In this document: positions 30,601-37,686 of the stretch, piece after piece
Position numbering within the stretch: the first letter of the stretch is position 1
Layout of the letters: each line of letters begins with the position of its first letter
DNA from: Bacillota bacterium
GTDB lineage: Bacteria; Bacillota; Sulfobacillia; JAJZYS01; JAJYTV01
Length of the DNA stretch: 42,816 bases
Direction of reading: 5' to 3'
Assembly (NCBI GenBank): GCA_021847575.1
Contig: JAJZQO010000016.1
Location: 1-42,816, forward strand
Notes under the pieces: model-generated
What the model was told of the DNA's origin: nothing
Database searches by the model: none
Seen by the model: the letters and a program-made list of their open reading frames with translations, nothing else
Position numbers and translations under genes: made by a program

Positions 30601-30870
30601 TGGCGGCTGCCCCTGCAGCCGCTCGAGGGTCCAGATCCCCTCCGCATCCTCGAAGCTCAGCCTGCCGCCGTGGCGTCCGCCCTGGAGCGGCAGGTACCTC
30701 TGCTGCTGCCCGCGGGGAAAGCCGAAGAGCATGAAGCGCAAAAACGCGAGCAGCGTCGACTTGCCCGCCTCGTTCGGGCCGAGCAGCACGGTGAGCCCCG
30801 TCGGCAGCTCCGTGAGCGCCATGCCGCGGAAGATGCCGAAGCCTTCGATCTCGAAGCCGCGCAGGATCAT
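27694..30870 (-). CDS. yhaN: YhaN-like SbcC/Rad50-type ATPase with membrane hairpin and C-terminal winged-helix-like tail
   Basis: Large SMC/Rad50-like ATPase, probable partner of the adjacent nuclease YhaO in DNA-end processing. The N-terminal ATPase lobe has Walker A GPNEAGKST at residues 31-39 and the YhaN-type FAFSLFELTNLETLSQDEVR segment. Long Ala/Glu/Arg-rich coiled coils follow, interrupted at about residues 450-490 by two hydrophobic helices, as in Bacillus YhaN. The C-terminal lobe has the signature EELSRGTQEQLYLALRLG near 896 and the Walker B LPLVLDDIAVNFD near 926. Unusually, about 65 more residues follow (about 994-1058). They look like a winged-helix DNA-binding domain: HAELVRLTGASEPDVRQILR, then LAAAGRIAATGKGRGRRYGL. 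The ATG overlaps the yhaO stop (ATGA). At 1058 residues it is longer than I recall for Bacillus YhaN. Confidence 0.88.
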   Translation of the reverse strand: MILRGFEIEGFGIFRGMALTELPTGLTVLLGPNEAGKSTLLAFLRFMLFGFPRGQQQRYLPLQGGRHGGRLSFEDAEGIWTLERLQGQPPRLYAPDGRQLGEDALRQRLGGLDGEIFRNVFAFSLFELTNLETLSQDEVRDRLYSAGITGAGRSAASVLQQLRKGAEAYLRPRSREGVINKLSEELLAARRDLAQAMALAGRFEEIEASLGAAEHQAEELERQMAELAARQRHLARLESLYVPWNRLGRLEQEMAEIGEPKAISAELVDRIRAGQVESERAKAELERVQALAREQAERVAAAQKLLDGRLLEAAPAIRAIASETPLQRSRMQRLEQLGRDIAAQRALSAEAAAQIGVEELEDVPPVEQTSLRAVDAKLAGLRELGQARLQREAEAEGAARRLADAEAALAGAAAEAQGYADVPGVEDYHAKDAALARHRDAIERAARRRAGLLAPILTALAILVAGLAAAALRATDLMVLAPLGLLALLVLLFGPPGRDLRRARAEAAQSAGELGLATPLSADAAAQAIADLHAGLGRVTAAQAVRERVRTAQAEQGAALRQRAECQERLEAALAAESEARAGLASQLASLGVPSDVSPQHVPSYLSGVQALRAAQEKLGDLLGLQAAEDAEIAAWQVRAERILRELGGEPPLFRAALAEAIAALAAPLEAALGQETALRLMREEQLRGEAALAQALARHEEADAVLATAFGEAALADVAAFEAWRSEREAYERRQHDRDLALAAFRDQVGREEGLLTAELQDGSPELWLAQSADMARSLEEMKQQRDQLVRESQDLVRLRVEIAESADVPALAGRCAELEEELRRAAQAWRAQALAQRLLERTLDVYVQSRQPDVLRIASDAFRQITAGVYQEVRQRSDGQGLVAMAQGGGQKQPEELSRGTQEQLYLALRLGLAASYGERVAALPLVLDDIAVNFDPKRQAALLDVVARFAREPGRQALFFTCHPSLAQAARVAAPGLRVVDLAGQEARQQVAAASESTLGDRVVQLLGPGPLAHAELVRLTGASEPDVRQILRELAAAGRIAATGKGRGRRYGLS

Positions 30871-32126
30871 CGGGCGTCGCCCCCCGCAAGCAGCCGAAGA
30901 CAGATGTCCTCGGCGTCGCTGAGTACTTCTGTCGCGGCCTGGCCCGAAGCCTGCAAGTCGCGCAGCGGGAAGCGCGCCAGTTCCTGGTCGAATTGGCGCA
31001 TCAGCCTCAGAAGCTCTTCGGGGTCGGCCCGGAGGCGGTCGCCTTCCGCGAGGACCTCGGCCGCCAGGTCCTGTCCGGCGCGGATCTCGTCGCGGCGGAT
31101 GGGAGCGCTTGTCGCCAGCTCAAGGGCATCCCACCATGAGAACGGCTCCGCCTGCAGCCCGTCCTCACGCAAGGTCTGCAGGATCTCCGACTGCCTCAGC
31201 TGCAGCTCACGCTCGGCGCCAAACTCGCCGATCAGCCTCGCGCGCAGGACGACGGCCCGTCCCACCGCAGCCTGCCTCGCCTCCCCCGCCGCGACCTCGA
31301 GGCGGTCGATGGCCTCCTGGACGTCCGCCGCGCCCGTCAGGTCCACCTGAAGCATCTCGAAGCGGATCCGGTCCAGTTCGGCGAAGCGGGGCGGCTCCGC
31401 AAGGCCCAGGGCATGGTCGCAGGAAAGCACCATGGCGCCTTTGGGGCCCAGTTCCCCGCCGGCAGGGCTGCGGCCCTGCAGCACGCCGGGATAGGCCGCC
31501 CACGGCCCTCCCTCCAGCAGGATCCTGCGCCGATGGACATGGCCGAGCGCCCAGTAGTCCATGCCCGCCTGCCGCAGATCGTCGAGGCTGCAAGGCGCGT
31601 ACTGGGCATGCTCCGGGTCGCCCACGTTGCAGTGCAGGAGCCCGATCTGCAGGCCGCCACCCCTTCGGTGGAAGAGCCGCGCGAGGTTGCGGCTCTCCTC
31701 CCGCTCGCGGAACGAGATGCCGTGCACGGTGGCGAGGGTCACGCCGTCCACCTCCACGGGGACGGCGTGCACATCGTCGGCGGGGAACACTACCGTGCCT
31801 GCAGGCAGGGCGTCGCCGTCGCCCCACTGCGAAAGGGGGTCATGGTTGCCGTGGACGATGAAGGTGCGCACGCCCTGGCGTCCAAGGCGTTCGAGACCGC
31901 CGCGCAGACGACGCTGCGCGCGGATCCCCCGCTCGGAACCGTCGTAGATGTCGCCGGCCAGCAGCAGGATCGACGCCCGCTCCCTCAGGCAGAGGTCGAC
32001 GAGGTCGTCAAAGGCGTCGAGCGATGCCTCCCGCAATGCCTCCGCAACCAAGGGTGCCATCCTGCCCAGGCCGCTGCATGGTGTATCGAGATGAAGATCG
32101 GCGGCGTGCACAACGGTGAAGCGCAC
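30867..32126 (-). CDS. yhaO: YhaO/SbcD-like metallophosphoesterase, DNA exonuclease
   Basis: The 419-residue protein has all calcineurin-like metal-binding motifs of the Mre11/SbcD group: HAADLHLD near the start, LLAGDIYDG, VHGNHDP, GLLHCNV and WALGHVHRRR. The C-terminal third is a capping domain without recognised motifs. Together with YhaN it should form a Mre11-Rad50-like complex acting on DNA ends. The start is GTG at 32124-32126, with GAGGAGG 8 bases upstream. It is the first gene of this two-gene operon and is divergent from the flavin reductase gene. Confidence 0.92.
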   Translation of the reverse strand: MRFTVVHAADLHLDTPCSGLGRMAPLVAEALREASLDAFDDLVDLCLRERASILLLAGDIYDGSERGIRAQRRLRGGLERLGRQGVRTFIVHGNHDPLSQWGDGDALPAGTVVFPADDVHAVPVEVDGVTLATVHGISFREREESRNLARLFHRRGGGLQIGLLHCNVGDPEHAQYAPCSLDDLRQAGMDYWALGHVHRRRILLEGGPWAAYPGVLQGRSPAGGELGPKGAMVLSCDHALGLAEPPRFAELDRIRFEMLQVDLTGAADVQEAIDRLEVAAGEARQAAVGRAVVLRARLIGEFGAERELQLRQSEILQTLREDGLQAEPFSWWDALELATSAPIRRDEIRAGQDLAAEVLAEGDRLRADPEELLRLMRQFDQELARFPLRDLQASGQAATEVLSDAEDICLRLLAGGDAR

Positions 32127-32187
32127 GGCTCGGGCCTCCTCGGCAAACGCTGAATGCCTCTGGACGCATCAATTTCCTGTGGCAGGG

Positions 32188-32218
32188 CCAACCTCCTGTC
32201 GGCGAAGCCGCGGGTTGG
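32188..32218. repeat. Inverted repeat in the yhaO / flavin reductase divergent region
   Basis: CCAACC (32188-32193) and GGTTGG (32213-32218) flank a smaller CGGC/GCCG stem. It lies between two divergent genes, immediately upstream of the candidate -35 box of the reductase gene, so it may be an operator or a cruciform. Confidence 0.3.
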
Positions 32219-32255
32219 TTGCTCCACTATTCCCGAAGTGCTATGTTTCTCATAG
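32219..32255 (+). promoter_or_regulatory. Candidate promoter with overlapping dyad for the flavin reductase gene
   Basis: TTGCTC (32219-32224) and TATGTT (32242-32247) are 17 bases apart, in a conspicuously AT-rich patch. The -10 box is embedded in a perfect short dyad, CTATG (32241-32245) and CATAG (32251-32255), a plausible repressor site. Matches to consensus are modest. Confidence 0.35.
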
Positions 32256-32287
32256 TTATACCTCACATCCAGGGAGGAGAGAACCTC

Positions 32288-32866
32288 GTGAACGACAGCA
32301 CCATCCGCATCGGCGGCATCTCCGGCAGTCTGCGCAAGGGCTCATACAATCTCATGCTGCTGCGCGCGGCAGCCGATCTGATGCCTGAGGAAGTCCAGTA
32401 CGAGGAGATCCCGATCGGCGATCTGCCTCTTTACAACCAGGACCTCGACGGCGACAGGCCACCCGAGGCCGTGGAGGTGTTCCGGGAGCGGGTCAAGCGT
32501 GCGGACGGCCTGCTCTTCGCGGTGCCGGAGTACAACTACTCGCTCACGGGGGCGCTCAAGAACGCTCTCGACTGGGCCAGCCGCCCTGTCACCGACTCTG
32601 GCCTCTTCGACAAGCCCGCGGCGATCATGGGGGCCTCACAAGGCACGTTCGGAACCGTGCGGGCCCAACTCCACTTCCGGCACGTCGCGGTGTTCACGAA
32701 CATGCACCTCGTCAACAAGCCCGAGATTCTGGTGCGCGACCCCCAGGCGAAGTTCTCGCCCGACGGCCGCCTGCAGGACGAGGACACCCGCAGGCTCCTC
32801 TCCCAGTTGGTGACGGAGCTCGTCCGCTGGACGAAGGTACTGGCGCCCGCCGCGACCCTGCGCTAG
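32288..32866 (+). CDS. NADPH-dependent FMN reductase, ChrR/azoreductase type
   Basis: The 192-residue flavodoxin-fold protein has the FMN-phosphate loop GISGSLRKGSYN and the diagnostic PEYNYSLTGALKNALDWASR block of the ChrR/YieF class, which reduces quinones, chromate, azo dyes or other electrophiles by two electrons. GTG at 32288 is the start, with GGGAGGAG about 8 bases upstream. It is followed by a stem-loop and then, after a structured leader, by a ChrB-domain gene and an MFS permease, which makes a role in chromate or oxidant defence plausible. Quinone protection, given the nearby menaquinone operon, is an alternative. Confidence 0.9.
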   Translation: MNDSTIRIGGISGSLRKGSYNLMLLRAAADLMPEEVQYEEIPIGDLPLYNQDLDGDRPPEAVEVFRERVKRADGLLFAVPEYNYSLTGALKNALDWASRPVTDSGLFDKPAAIMGASQGTFGTVRAQLHFRHVAVFTNMHLVNKPEILVRDPQAKFSPDGRLQDEDTRRLLSQLVTELVRWTKVLAPAATLR

Positions 32867-32873
32867 AGCGGCC

Positions 32874-32910
32874 AGGGCGGGGAGCGCGGCGGGAGCGCGA
32901 CCCCTGCCCT
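32874..32910 (+). terminator. Stem-loop after the flavin reductase gene
   Basis: AGGGCGGGG (32874-32882) pairs with CCCCTGCCCT (32901-32910) with one bulged T, beginning 7 bases past the stop codon. It is GC-rich with no T-tract, so termination efficiency is uncertain. Confidence 0.4.
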
Positions 32911-33026
32911 AGGCGTGCGGCCAGGTGCCCCTGATGCGCGACGGCGCGAAGGTCGGCGCGGAGGTGGCAAGGCTTCTGGGCCATGGAGTGCGGGACTCGG
33001 CGAATTCCCGCACCGTCCTCAGACGG

Positions 33027-33099
33027 CTCGCATCGCACCAAACCGCGGCCGCTTGTCGCCGACGCGGCCGCCGGTGTACGGTGGGTGCGGTGATGCGAG
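33027..33099 (+). promoter_or_regulatory. Large imperfect inverted repeat upstream of the chrB-like gene
   Basis: CTCGCATC-GCACC (33027-33039) is complementary to GGTGC (33084-33088) and GATGCGAG (33092-33099), apart from a three-base bulge. Inside, two copies of GCGGCCGC (33045-33052 and 33064-33071) form a second perfect stem with an 11-base loop. The whole is followed after 6 bases by the ribosome site GGGAGG, which runs into TTTTT just before the ATG. It could be a leader RNA or an operator; I know no family that it matches. Confidence 0.45.
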
Positions 33100-33118
33100 G
33101 CGTCTGGGAGGCCTTTTT

Positions 33119-33553
33119 ATGAAGTGGGTAACGCGCAAGAACGCCAACGTCGACCGGATCGCCTGCCCCTGGCTGATCTCCCGCTTCGTCGATCCCGAGG
33201 CCGAGTATCTCTTCGTGCCGGGTGACGAGGTCATGACCGTCGCGGAGCGCGAAGGTGCCATCCCGTTCGACGTCAAGGGTGTCGAGCTCGGCCACGTCGA
33301 CGGACGCTGCAGCTTCGAATCGATCATGCGCAAGTACGACCTCGGGGACCCGGCGCTCGAACTCCTTGCCAAGATTGTGCACGGCGCCGATGTGGCGGAC
33401 GATCGCGACATCGTGCCGGAAGCGGCTGGGCTCTACGCTGCGGCCAACGGCTTCGCGCTCCTGCACGGCGACGACGACCATGCCAAGATCCGCCTCGAGA
33501 CGCCGCTCTACGATGCCCTCTACCGCTGGTGCCAATCCCGGGTCGGGGCCTAG
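33119..33553 (+). CDS. ChrB C-terminal-domain protein (chromate resistance-associated)
   Basis: The 144-residue protein corresponds to the C-terminal domain of ChrB, beginning KWVTRKNANVDRIACPWLI and continuing RFVDPEAEYLFVP, with CSFESIMRKYDL, IVHGADVADD and a C-terminal HGDDDHAKIRLETPLYDALYRW segment rich in His and Asp. In ChrB proteins this domain accompanies chromate-inducible regulation; the stand-alone form is poorly characterised. The ATG at 33119 has GGGAGG 7 bases upstream. The MFS gene starts 16 bases after its stop, suggesting co-expression. No chromate permease ChrA is in the window. Confidence 0.85.
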   Translation: MKWVTRKNANVDRIACPWLISRFVDPEAEYLFVPGDEVMTVAEREGAIPFDVKGVELGHVDGRCSFESIMRKYDLGDPALELLAKIVHGADVADDRDIVPEAAGLYAAANGFALLHGDDDHAKIRLETPLYDALYRWCQSRVGA

Positions 33554-33569
33554 TTTCCTGCTGCGACGC

Positions 33570-34772
33570 ATGGCATCGCCAGACGGCGGAAGAGACGCGC
33601 GACGCATCCTCTGGGCGACCGCCCTGCGCAACTTCGGCTACGGTCTGGTCTCGGTCGAAGTGGCGCTCTACTGGCGCGGACACGGCATCCCAGCCATCGA
33701 GATCGGCCTCCTCTTTACAGTCGCGCTGCTCGCCAGCGGCGGCATGAGCGCCTTGGCGGGCCGTCTCGGCGCCGCGCTCGGCAGGCGCCGCACCCTGCTG
33801 CTGCTCTCTCTCGGCATCAGTCTCGGCGGCGTCCTGCTCGCCACCAGCAGCGCTCTGCCGGTGCTTGCGCTCGCGAGTCTTCTCGCCACATTCAGCCCGA
33901 CCGGCAAGGACGTCGCGGCCATGCTGCCGCTCGAGCAGGCGGCCCTGGCCAATCTGAGCGCCGGCGACCGCCGCATGACGCTCTACGCCCGCTACAACAT
34001 GACAGCCGCGCTCGCGGGGGCCTTCGGCGCACTCGCGGTCGCCGCCCTTCCTCCCGGCCTCAGCGGCGCTCCGGCATTCTGGCTCTACGCGGCGATCGGC
34101 CTCGGTATCGCCAGCCTCTACAGCGGCCTTTCGCCTGCAGTCGAGGAGGGAGGCGGCGAGGGCAAAAACAGGGGCTCGGGCCGCCTAGTCCAAAGCCGCG
34201 GCATTGTCCTGCGCCTGACGGCGCTCTTCGGCGTCGACGCCCTCGCAGGCGGCCTGGTCGCGCAGGGCATCGCGGTGCTCTGGCTGCATGAGCGCTTCGG
34301 CATCGCCGCCGGCGCGGCCGGAGTGCTGTTCTTCGCGACGAACCTCGCCATGGCCCTCTCGCAACTCGCGGCGCCCTACCTTGCGCGACGTTTCGGGCTT
34401 CTCAACACCATGGTCTTCACGCATCTGCCGTCCAACATTCTGCTGCTGCTCGTCGCCTTCGCGCCCAACTTCCCCCTGGCCGCCGCCCTGCTCGTCCTGC
34501 GCAGTCTCCTCTCGCAACTGGACGTGCCGACGCGGCAGGCCTACACGATGGCGCTCGTGACCCCCGAAGAACAGGGCGCGGCGGCGGGGGTGACGGCCGC
34601 GGTGCGCGGCACGGCGTCCGCCGTTTCGCCCGCGATCACGGGCCTCGCCCTTTCGCTCGCCGCCATGGGGCTGCCTTTCATCCTCGCCGGGGCGATGAAG
34701 TCCCTGTACGACCTCGCGCTCTGGGCCGTATTCCGCGGGGTGCCGATCCAGCAAGGCGAAGGGGGAATGTGA
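33570..34772 (+). CDS. MFS transporter linked to the ChrB-domain gene
   Basis: The 400-residue protein has about twelve hydrophobic helices in two groups of six, separated by a charged loop near residues 190-205 (EEGGGEGKNRGSG), and the MFS loop ALGRRRTLLLLS between helices 2 and 3. Other conserved-looking pieces are FSPTGKDVAAMLPLEQ and LSQLDVPTRQAYTMALVTPEEQGAAAG in the C-half. Substrate is unknown. It may take the role of an efflux permease for the ChrB unit. The ATG at 33570 has no clear ribosome site and may be translated by coupling to the preceding gene. It converges with the helicase gene, 16 bases away. Confidence 0.85.
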   Translation: MASPDGGRDARRILWATALRNFGYGLVSVEVALYWRGHGIPAIEIGLLFTVALLASGGMSALAGRLGAALGRRRTLLLLSLGISLGGVLLATSSALPVLALASLLATFSPTGKDVAAMLPLEQAALANLSAGDRRMTLYARYNMTAALAGAFGALAVAALPPGLSGAPAFWLYAAIGLGIASLYSGLSPAVEEGGGEGKNRGSGRLVQSRGIVLRLTALFGVDALAGGLVAQGIAVLWLHERFGIAAGAAGVLFFATNLAMALSQLAAPYLARRFGLLNTMVFTHLPSNILLLLVAFAPNFPLAAALLVLRSLLSQLDVPTRQAYTMALVTPEEQGAAAGVTAAVRGTASAVSPAITGLALSLAAMGLPFILAGAMKSLYDLALWAVFRGVPIQQGEGGM

Positions 34773-34788
34773 GTCGCACCCACGGCTG

Positions 34789-36876
34789 TCACCGCCCGCC
34801 GGGACTGCCACCCTCGGTTGCTGCGCCGTCGGCCTCGCTCAGCTGCGTCACCGAGCGGCGCACGATGTCGGCACCGGCGACGAGAGGCGTGAGCGGTCCC
34901 TGATGCAGCAGCAGCACCCGGTTCTGCGCGCGGCTCGCGAGGACGAAGAGATCCGAGGCCCTTTGGGGCGTGGCGGGCAAGGTGCGGGCGTCCGCGCCGA
35001 GGACGAGCACGAGGTCGAATTCAAGTCCGGCCGCCTCTGTGCGCGTGCCGATGAAGGGCTCGCGCCCCTGCGGGAAGGCAGCTCTGCGCGCTTTGGCGCG
35101 AACGTCCTCGCTGCGCGCCGGGTCTGCGCACAAGATCGCGGCGGTGGTGCGCGGCAGGGCCTGCAGGAGCTGCACCGCCGCCGCCGCGATGTCGAGCCCG
35201 GCCGCGATCTCCACCGCCACGACAGGCGGCGCCTCGCGAGCGATCGCCTCGATCGGGAGGAACGGCAGCTCCATCTTCGGGCCAAGCACGTTGAGCAGCG
35301 CCACGATGGCCGGCGTCGACCGGTAGTTGATGCCGAGGTAGCGCACGAGGGGCTGGGCGAAGCCGAGCCGGGCGAGCTCGCTCCAGTCCCCCAGCCCGGT
35401 GAGGAGCGGATCGCGTTGCGCCAGGTCGCCGAGCACGGTGAAGGTTGCGTCCGGAACGGCGCGGCGCAGCACCTCGTAGGCGAGGGGCGCCACGTTCTGC
35501 CCCTCGTCGACCACGACATGGTGCAGGCCGCGCAGCCGCCGGCCTGTCAGCACGAGGCGCCAGTAGGCGAGGGCCGGCAGGTCGCCCAGGCCAAGGCGCG
35601 GGTTGTCGCCCCTCGCCCGCAGCAGCGCGAGCTGGGCATCAGGCGGCGAGACGGGCGGCAGATGACGGTCGACGAGGCCCGACGCCTTGGCATCGATCTC
35701 GGCCTCGACCCGCCTGTATCGGGTCTTGTCGCTCTCGTCCCAGCCGATCGACAGTTCGCGCAGGATGCGATCCTTCGCGGGGCGGGCGATCCGCTCGCGC
35801 AGCGCGCGGCGCATCTCGTCGTAGGCGTCGGGGGTCAGGCTTTCGCACGCGGCCTGGAGGTCAGACTGCTCGATGCGCCAACCTTCCCCCGCAACCGGCG
35901 CGGCGGCGGCCAGCCCGCGAAGCCCCTCGGCCACCCTGCCCTGCAGCCATTCCTCGATGGCCCGCTTGAAATCCGCGTGGCCGCGCCGCGGATCGGACGA
36001 CTGCCCCGGCAGATCGACCCCGGCATACTCCGCGAGCCACCCGTCGACCGACTCCTGCCGAACGCCCTGCACACCGAAGCTCGGCAGGACGGCCTCCATG
36101 TATTCCACAAGGGCCCGGGACGGCGAAAGGATGAGACAGGCGTCCGCCTTCAGGCGGCGACTTGGGTCGGTGGCCGCATCGGTCACGAGGTAGGCTACGC
36201 GCATTTGCCCGATCTGCGTCTTGCCCGAGCCCGGCACGCCGTGGACGACCAGCAATGGCACCCGCTCGAAGATGGCCTGGCTCTGCTGCCGGCCGATCGT
36301 GCGCACGATGCTGCCCGCCTTCTCCCCCGCCATCGCCAGCACGCGGCCGAGGAAGGGGTCGCCCGACACGACGCCTGTCGCGCCGTAGCCAGAAAGCGCA
36401 TCGCCCATGTCGACGATGCGCAGGTCCTTGATCTCGAAGCGGCGCTTCAACAGGGTGCGTCCGCGGAACGCCCCCACCTCGATCAGCTCCGGCTGCTCCG
36501 CGAAGGCACGCGCCATGGGTACCGTCCAGTGGATCATCTGCGCGCCGCCTGCGGCGGACAGGTCTGTCCAGTCGTCGAGCACCTCCGAAAGGTAGTAGCG
36601 CTCGATCTCCTCCTGTCCGTCCGCACGCACGTCCATGCGTGCGTAGTACGGTCGCTGGCGCCAGATCACCACATGCTCGAGATCGGCGATGCGCTCGCGC
36701 CGGTAGGCGGCAAGCCGCCATGCGACGGCGTCCTGCGTGCGCCGGAATTCGGCCTCGCGTGCCAGGCGCTCCTCGCGCGTCGCGTCGAGCAGATAGGTCA
36801 GGCCCTCGACGGTGGCGTCGAGTACCTCCTGCTCCTCGGCCAGCGTCAGGAAGCGCCCAGGCTCGGTGTCCCCCAT
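34789..36876 (-). CDS. HelD-like superfamily 1 helicase/ATPase
   Basis: The 695-residue protein resembles HelD, the UvrD-like ATPase that removes or recycles stalled RNA polymerase. An N-terminal charged, probably coiled-coil segment (about residues 10-60) precedes a divergent region, then Walker A HGVPGSGKTQIGQMRVAYL, the motif II VVVDEGQNVAPLAYEVL, GDLAQRD (motif III), GINYRSTPAIVALLN (motif IV) and a C-terminal RecA-like lobe ending with FVLASRAQNRVLLL. The Gln-rich TIGRQQSQAI before Walker A corresponds to the adenine-sensing region. The N-terminal part is less conserved than in Bacillus HelD. The ATG at 36876 has GGAGGG upstream; a hairpin leader and a promoter lie before it. The open frame extends further upstream but without coding features. 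Confidence 0.8.
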   Translation of the reverse strand: MGDTEPGRFLTLAEEQEVLDATVEGLTYLLDATREERLAREAEFRRTQDAVAWRLAAYRRERIADLEHVVIWRQRPYYARMDVRADGQEEIERYYLSEVLDDWTDLSAAGGAQMIHWTVPMARAFAEQPELIEVGAFRGRTLLKRRFEIKDLRIVDMGDALSGYGATGVVSGDPFLGRVLAMAGEKAGSIVRTIGRQQSQAIFERVPLLVVHGVPGSGKTQIGQMRVAYLVTDAATDPSRRLKADACLILSPSRALVEYMEAVLPSFGVQGVRQESVDGWLAEYAGVDLPGQSSDPRRGHADFKRAIEEWLQGRVAEGLRGLAAAAPVAGEGWRIEQSDLQAACESLTPDAYDEMRRALRERIARPAKDRILRELSIGWDESDKTRYRRVEAEIDAKASGLVDRHLPPVSPPDAQLALLRARGDNPRLGLGDLPALAYWRLVLTGRRLRGLHHVVVDEGQNVAPLAYEVLRRAVPDATFTVLGDLAQRDPLLTGLGDWSELARLGFAQPLVRYLGINYRSTPAIVALLNVLGPKMELPFLPIEAIAREAPPVVAVEIAAGLDIAAAAVQLLQALPRTTAAILCADPARSEDVRAKARRAAFPQGREPFIGTRTEAAGLEFDLVLVLGADARTLPATPQRASDLFVLASRAQNRVLLLHQGPLTPLVAGADIVRRSVTQLSEADGAATEGGSPGGR

Positions 36877-36915
36877 GTTTCCCTCCCTCTCCCGCCCGCA
36901 GGACACGGGCAAAGG

Positions 36916-36937
36916 GCCGTGCGCAAGGACGCACGGC
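36916..36937 (-). promoter_or_regulatory. Hairpin in the 5' leader of the helicase gene
   Basis: GCCGTGCG (36916-36923) and CGCACGGC (36930-36937) form a perfect eight-base-pair stem with a six-base loop, between the predicted promoter and the ribosome site. Part of it can pair alternatively with CACGG at 36905-36909, so two mutually exclusive folds exist. Confidence 0.4.
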
Positions 36938-36949
36938 AGTGAGGGTGTT

Positions 36950-36979
36950 ATTCTACTAGGCCGCCCGGGAAGGACGCAA
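36950..36979 (-). promoter_or_regulatory. Candidate promoter of the helicase gene
   Basis: On the minus strand TTGCGT (36974-36979) and TAGAAT (36950-36955, one mismatch to consensus) are 18 bases apart. The sequence AAGGACGCA occurs at 36970-36978, over the -35 box, and again at 36925-36933, in the hairpin. Confidence 0.45.
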
Positions 36980-37305
36980 GCGGTTCGGCGCCCCTTCGCC
37001 GCCGCCCGGGGCCCTATGCGGACAGCCTGCGCCCGGCGACGCTCGCACCATGGCCCCCTCGCGTGCACCACGCGCCCTGCGGCCATCCGGCCGCGGCGTG
37101 GCAGGCGCGTTCCTGCAGCAGCGCGAGACGGCCGCCGTTCGAGGCGAAGCGCCGGCTGAGGTCCCCGTGGCGCGCCGGACCGGGCAGGCAGGGGCCATAC
37201 CAGGCGCTATCTCCCCACTGGCAACCGGTCCGACACTCGCCCGCGCCCCGGCCGCTTAGGGACGCGATCCTTGCGACTCCTCACTCGCGTGGGCGAGGAC
37301 GGAAG
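36980..37305. other. Intergenic region upstream of the helicase gene
   Basis: About 325 bases with no gene that I can support. Short frames exist on both strands, but without ribosome sites or recognisable products. A perfect GCGGCC/GGCCGC hairpin with a four-base loop lies at 37079-37094. This is also the 3' flank of the TM2 gene, so it may hold that gene's terminator. Confidence 0.4.
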
Positions 37306-37641
37306 TCAGACGGTGCGGTGCGCCAGGGGGCGGCCGTAGCCATCCGTCATGCTGTCGGTGGCGATCAGGATGATGTCGATCAGCCACCACACGCCAAGTC
37401 CGCCGAAGGTGATCAGCTTGAGTATGCCGGTGCCGATATGGCCCATATAGAAGCGGTCGACGCCGAGGTTGCCGAGGAAGATCGAGAGCAGGAGGGCTAC
37501 GAGCCAGTCCTTGGCCAGCGGGTCATAGGTGCGCAGTCCGGTCGGGACCCCGCAGTGGACGCAGACGACCGCCCGCGCATCGATCTCCTTGCCGCAGGCT
37601 CGGCAGAAGGCGCGCTGACCCGGATCGGATGACGTGCCCAT
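37306..37641 (-). CDS. Zinc-ribbon and TM2-domain membrane protein
   Basis: The 111-residue protein has an N-terminal zinc ribbon with two CxxC pairs, CRAC and CVHC, in the first 35 residues, then a TM2 domain: two membrane helices joined by the hallmark LGNLGVDRFYMGHIGTGILKL segment and a second helix GGLGVWWLIDIILI. TM2 proteins are small inner-membrane proteins of unclear function. The ATG at 37641 has GAGGGG 7 bases upstream; a GTG five codons earlier is possible. The gene stands between the GNAT gene (45-base gap, same strand) and the helicase leader. Confidence 0.88.
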   Translation of the reverse strand: MGTSSDPGQRAFCRACGKEIDARAVVCVHCGVPTGLRTYDPLAKDWLVALLLSIFLGNLGVDRFYMGHIGTGILKLITFGGLGVWWLIDIILIATDSMTDGYGRPLAHRTV

Positions 37642-37686
37642 GGTCTCACCCCTCACATTGCAGACCAGCTCCGGTGGCGCCGGGTT

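Noticed and set aside
33027-33099. Reading the nested inverted repeat as a mini-CRISPR or IS remnant
   Set aside because: There is only one unit, no regular spacers, no target duplication and no transposase nearby.
37050-37259. A 69-residue plus-strand frame upstream of the helicase gene
   Set aside because: No ribosome site, Ala/Pro/Arg-rich translation and weaker third-position bias than the neighbours; treated as non-coding.
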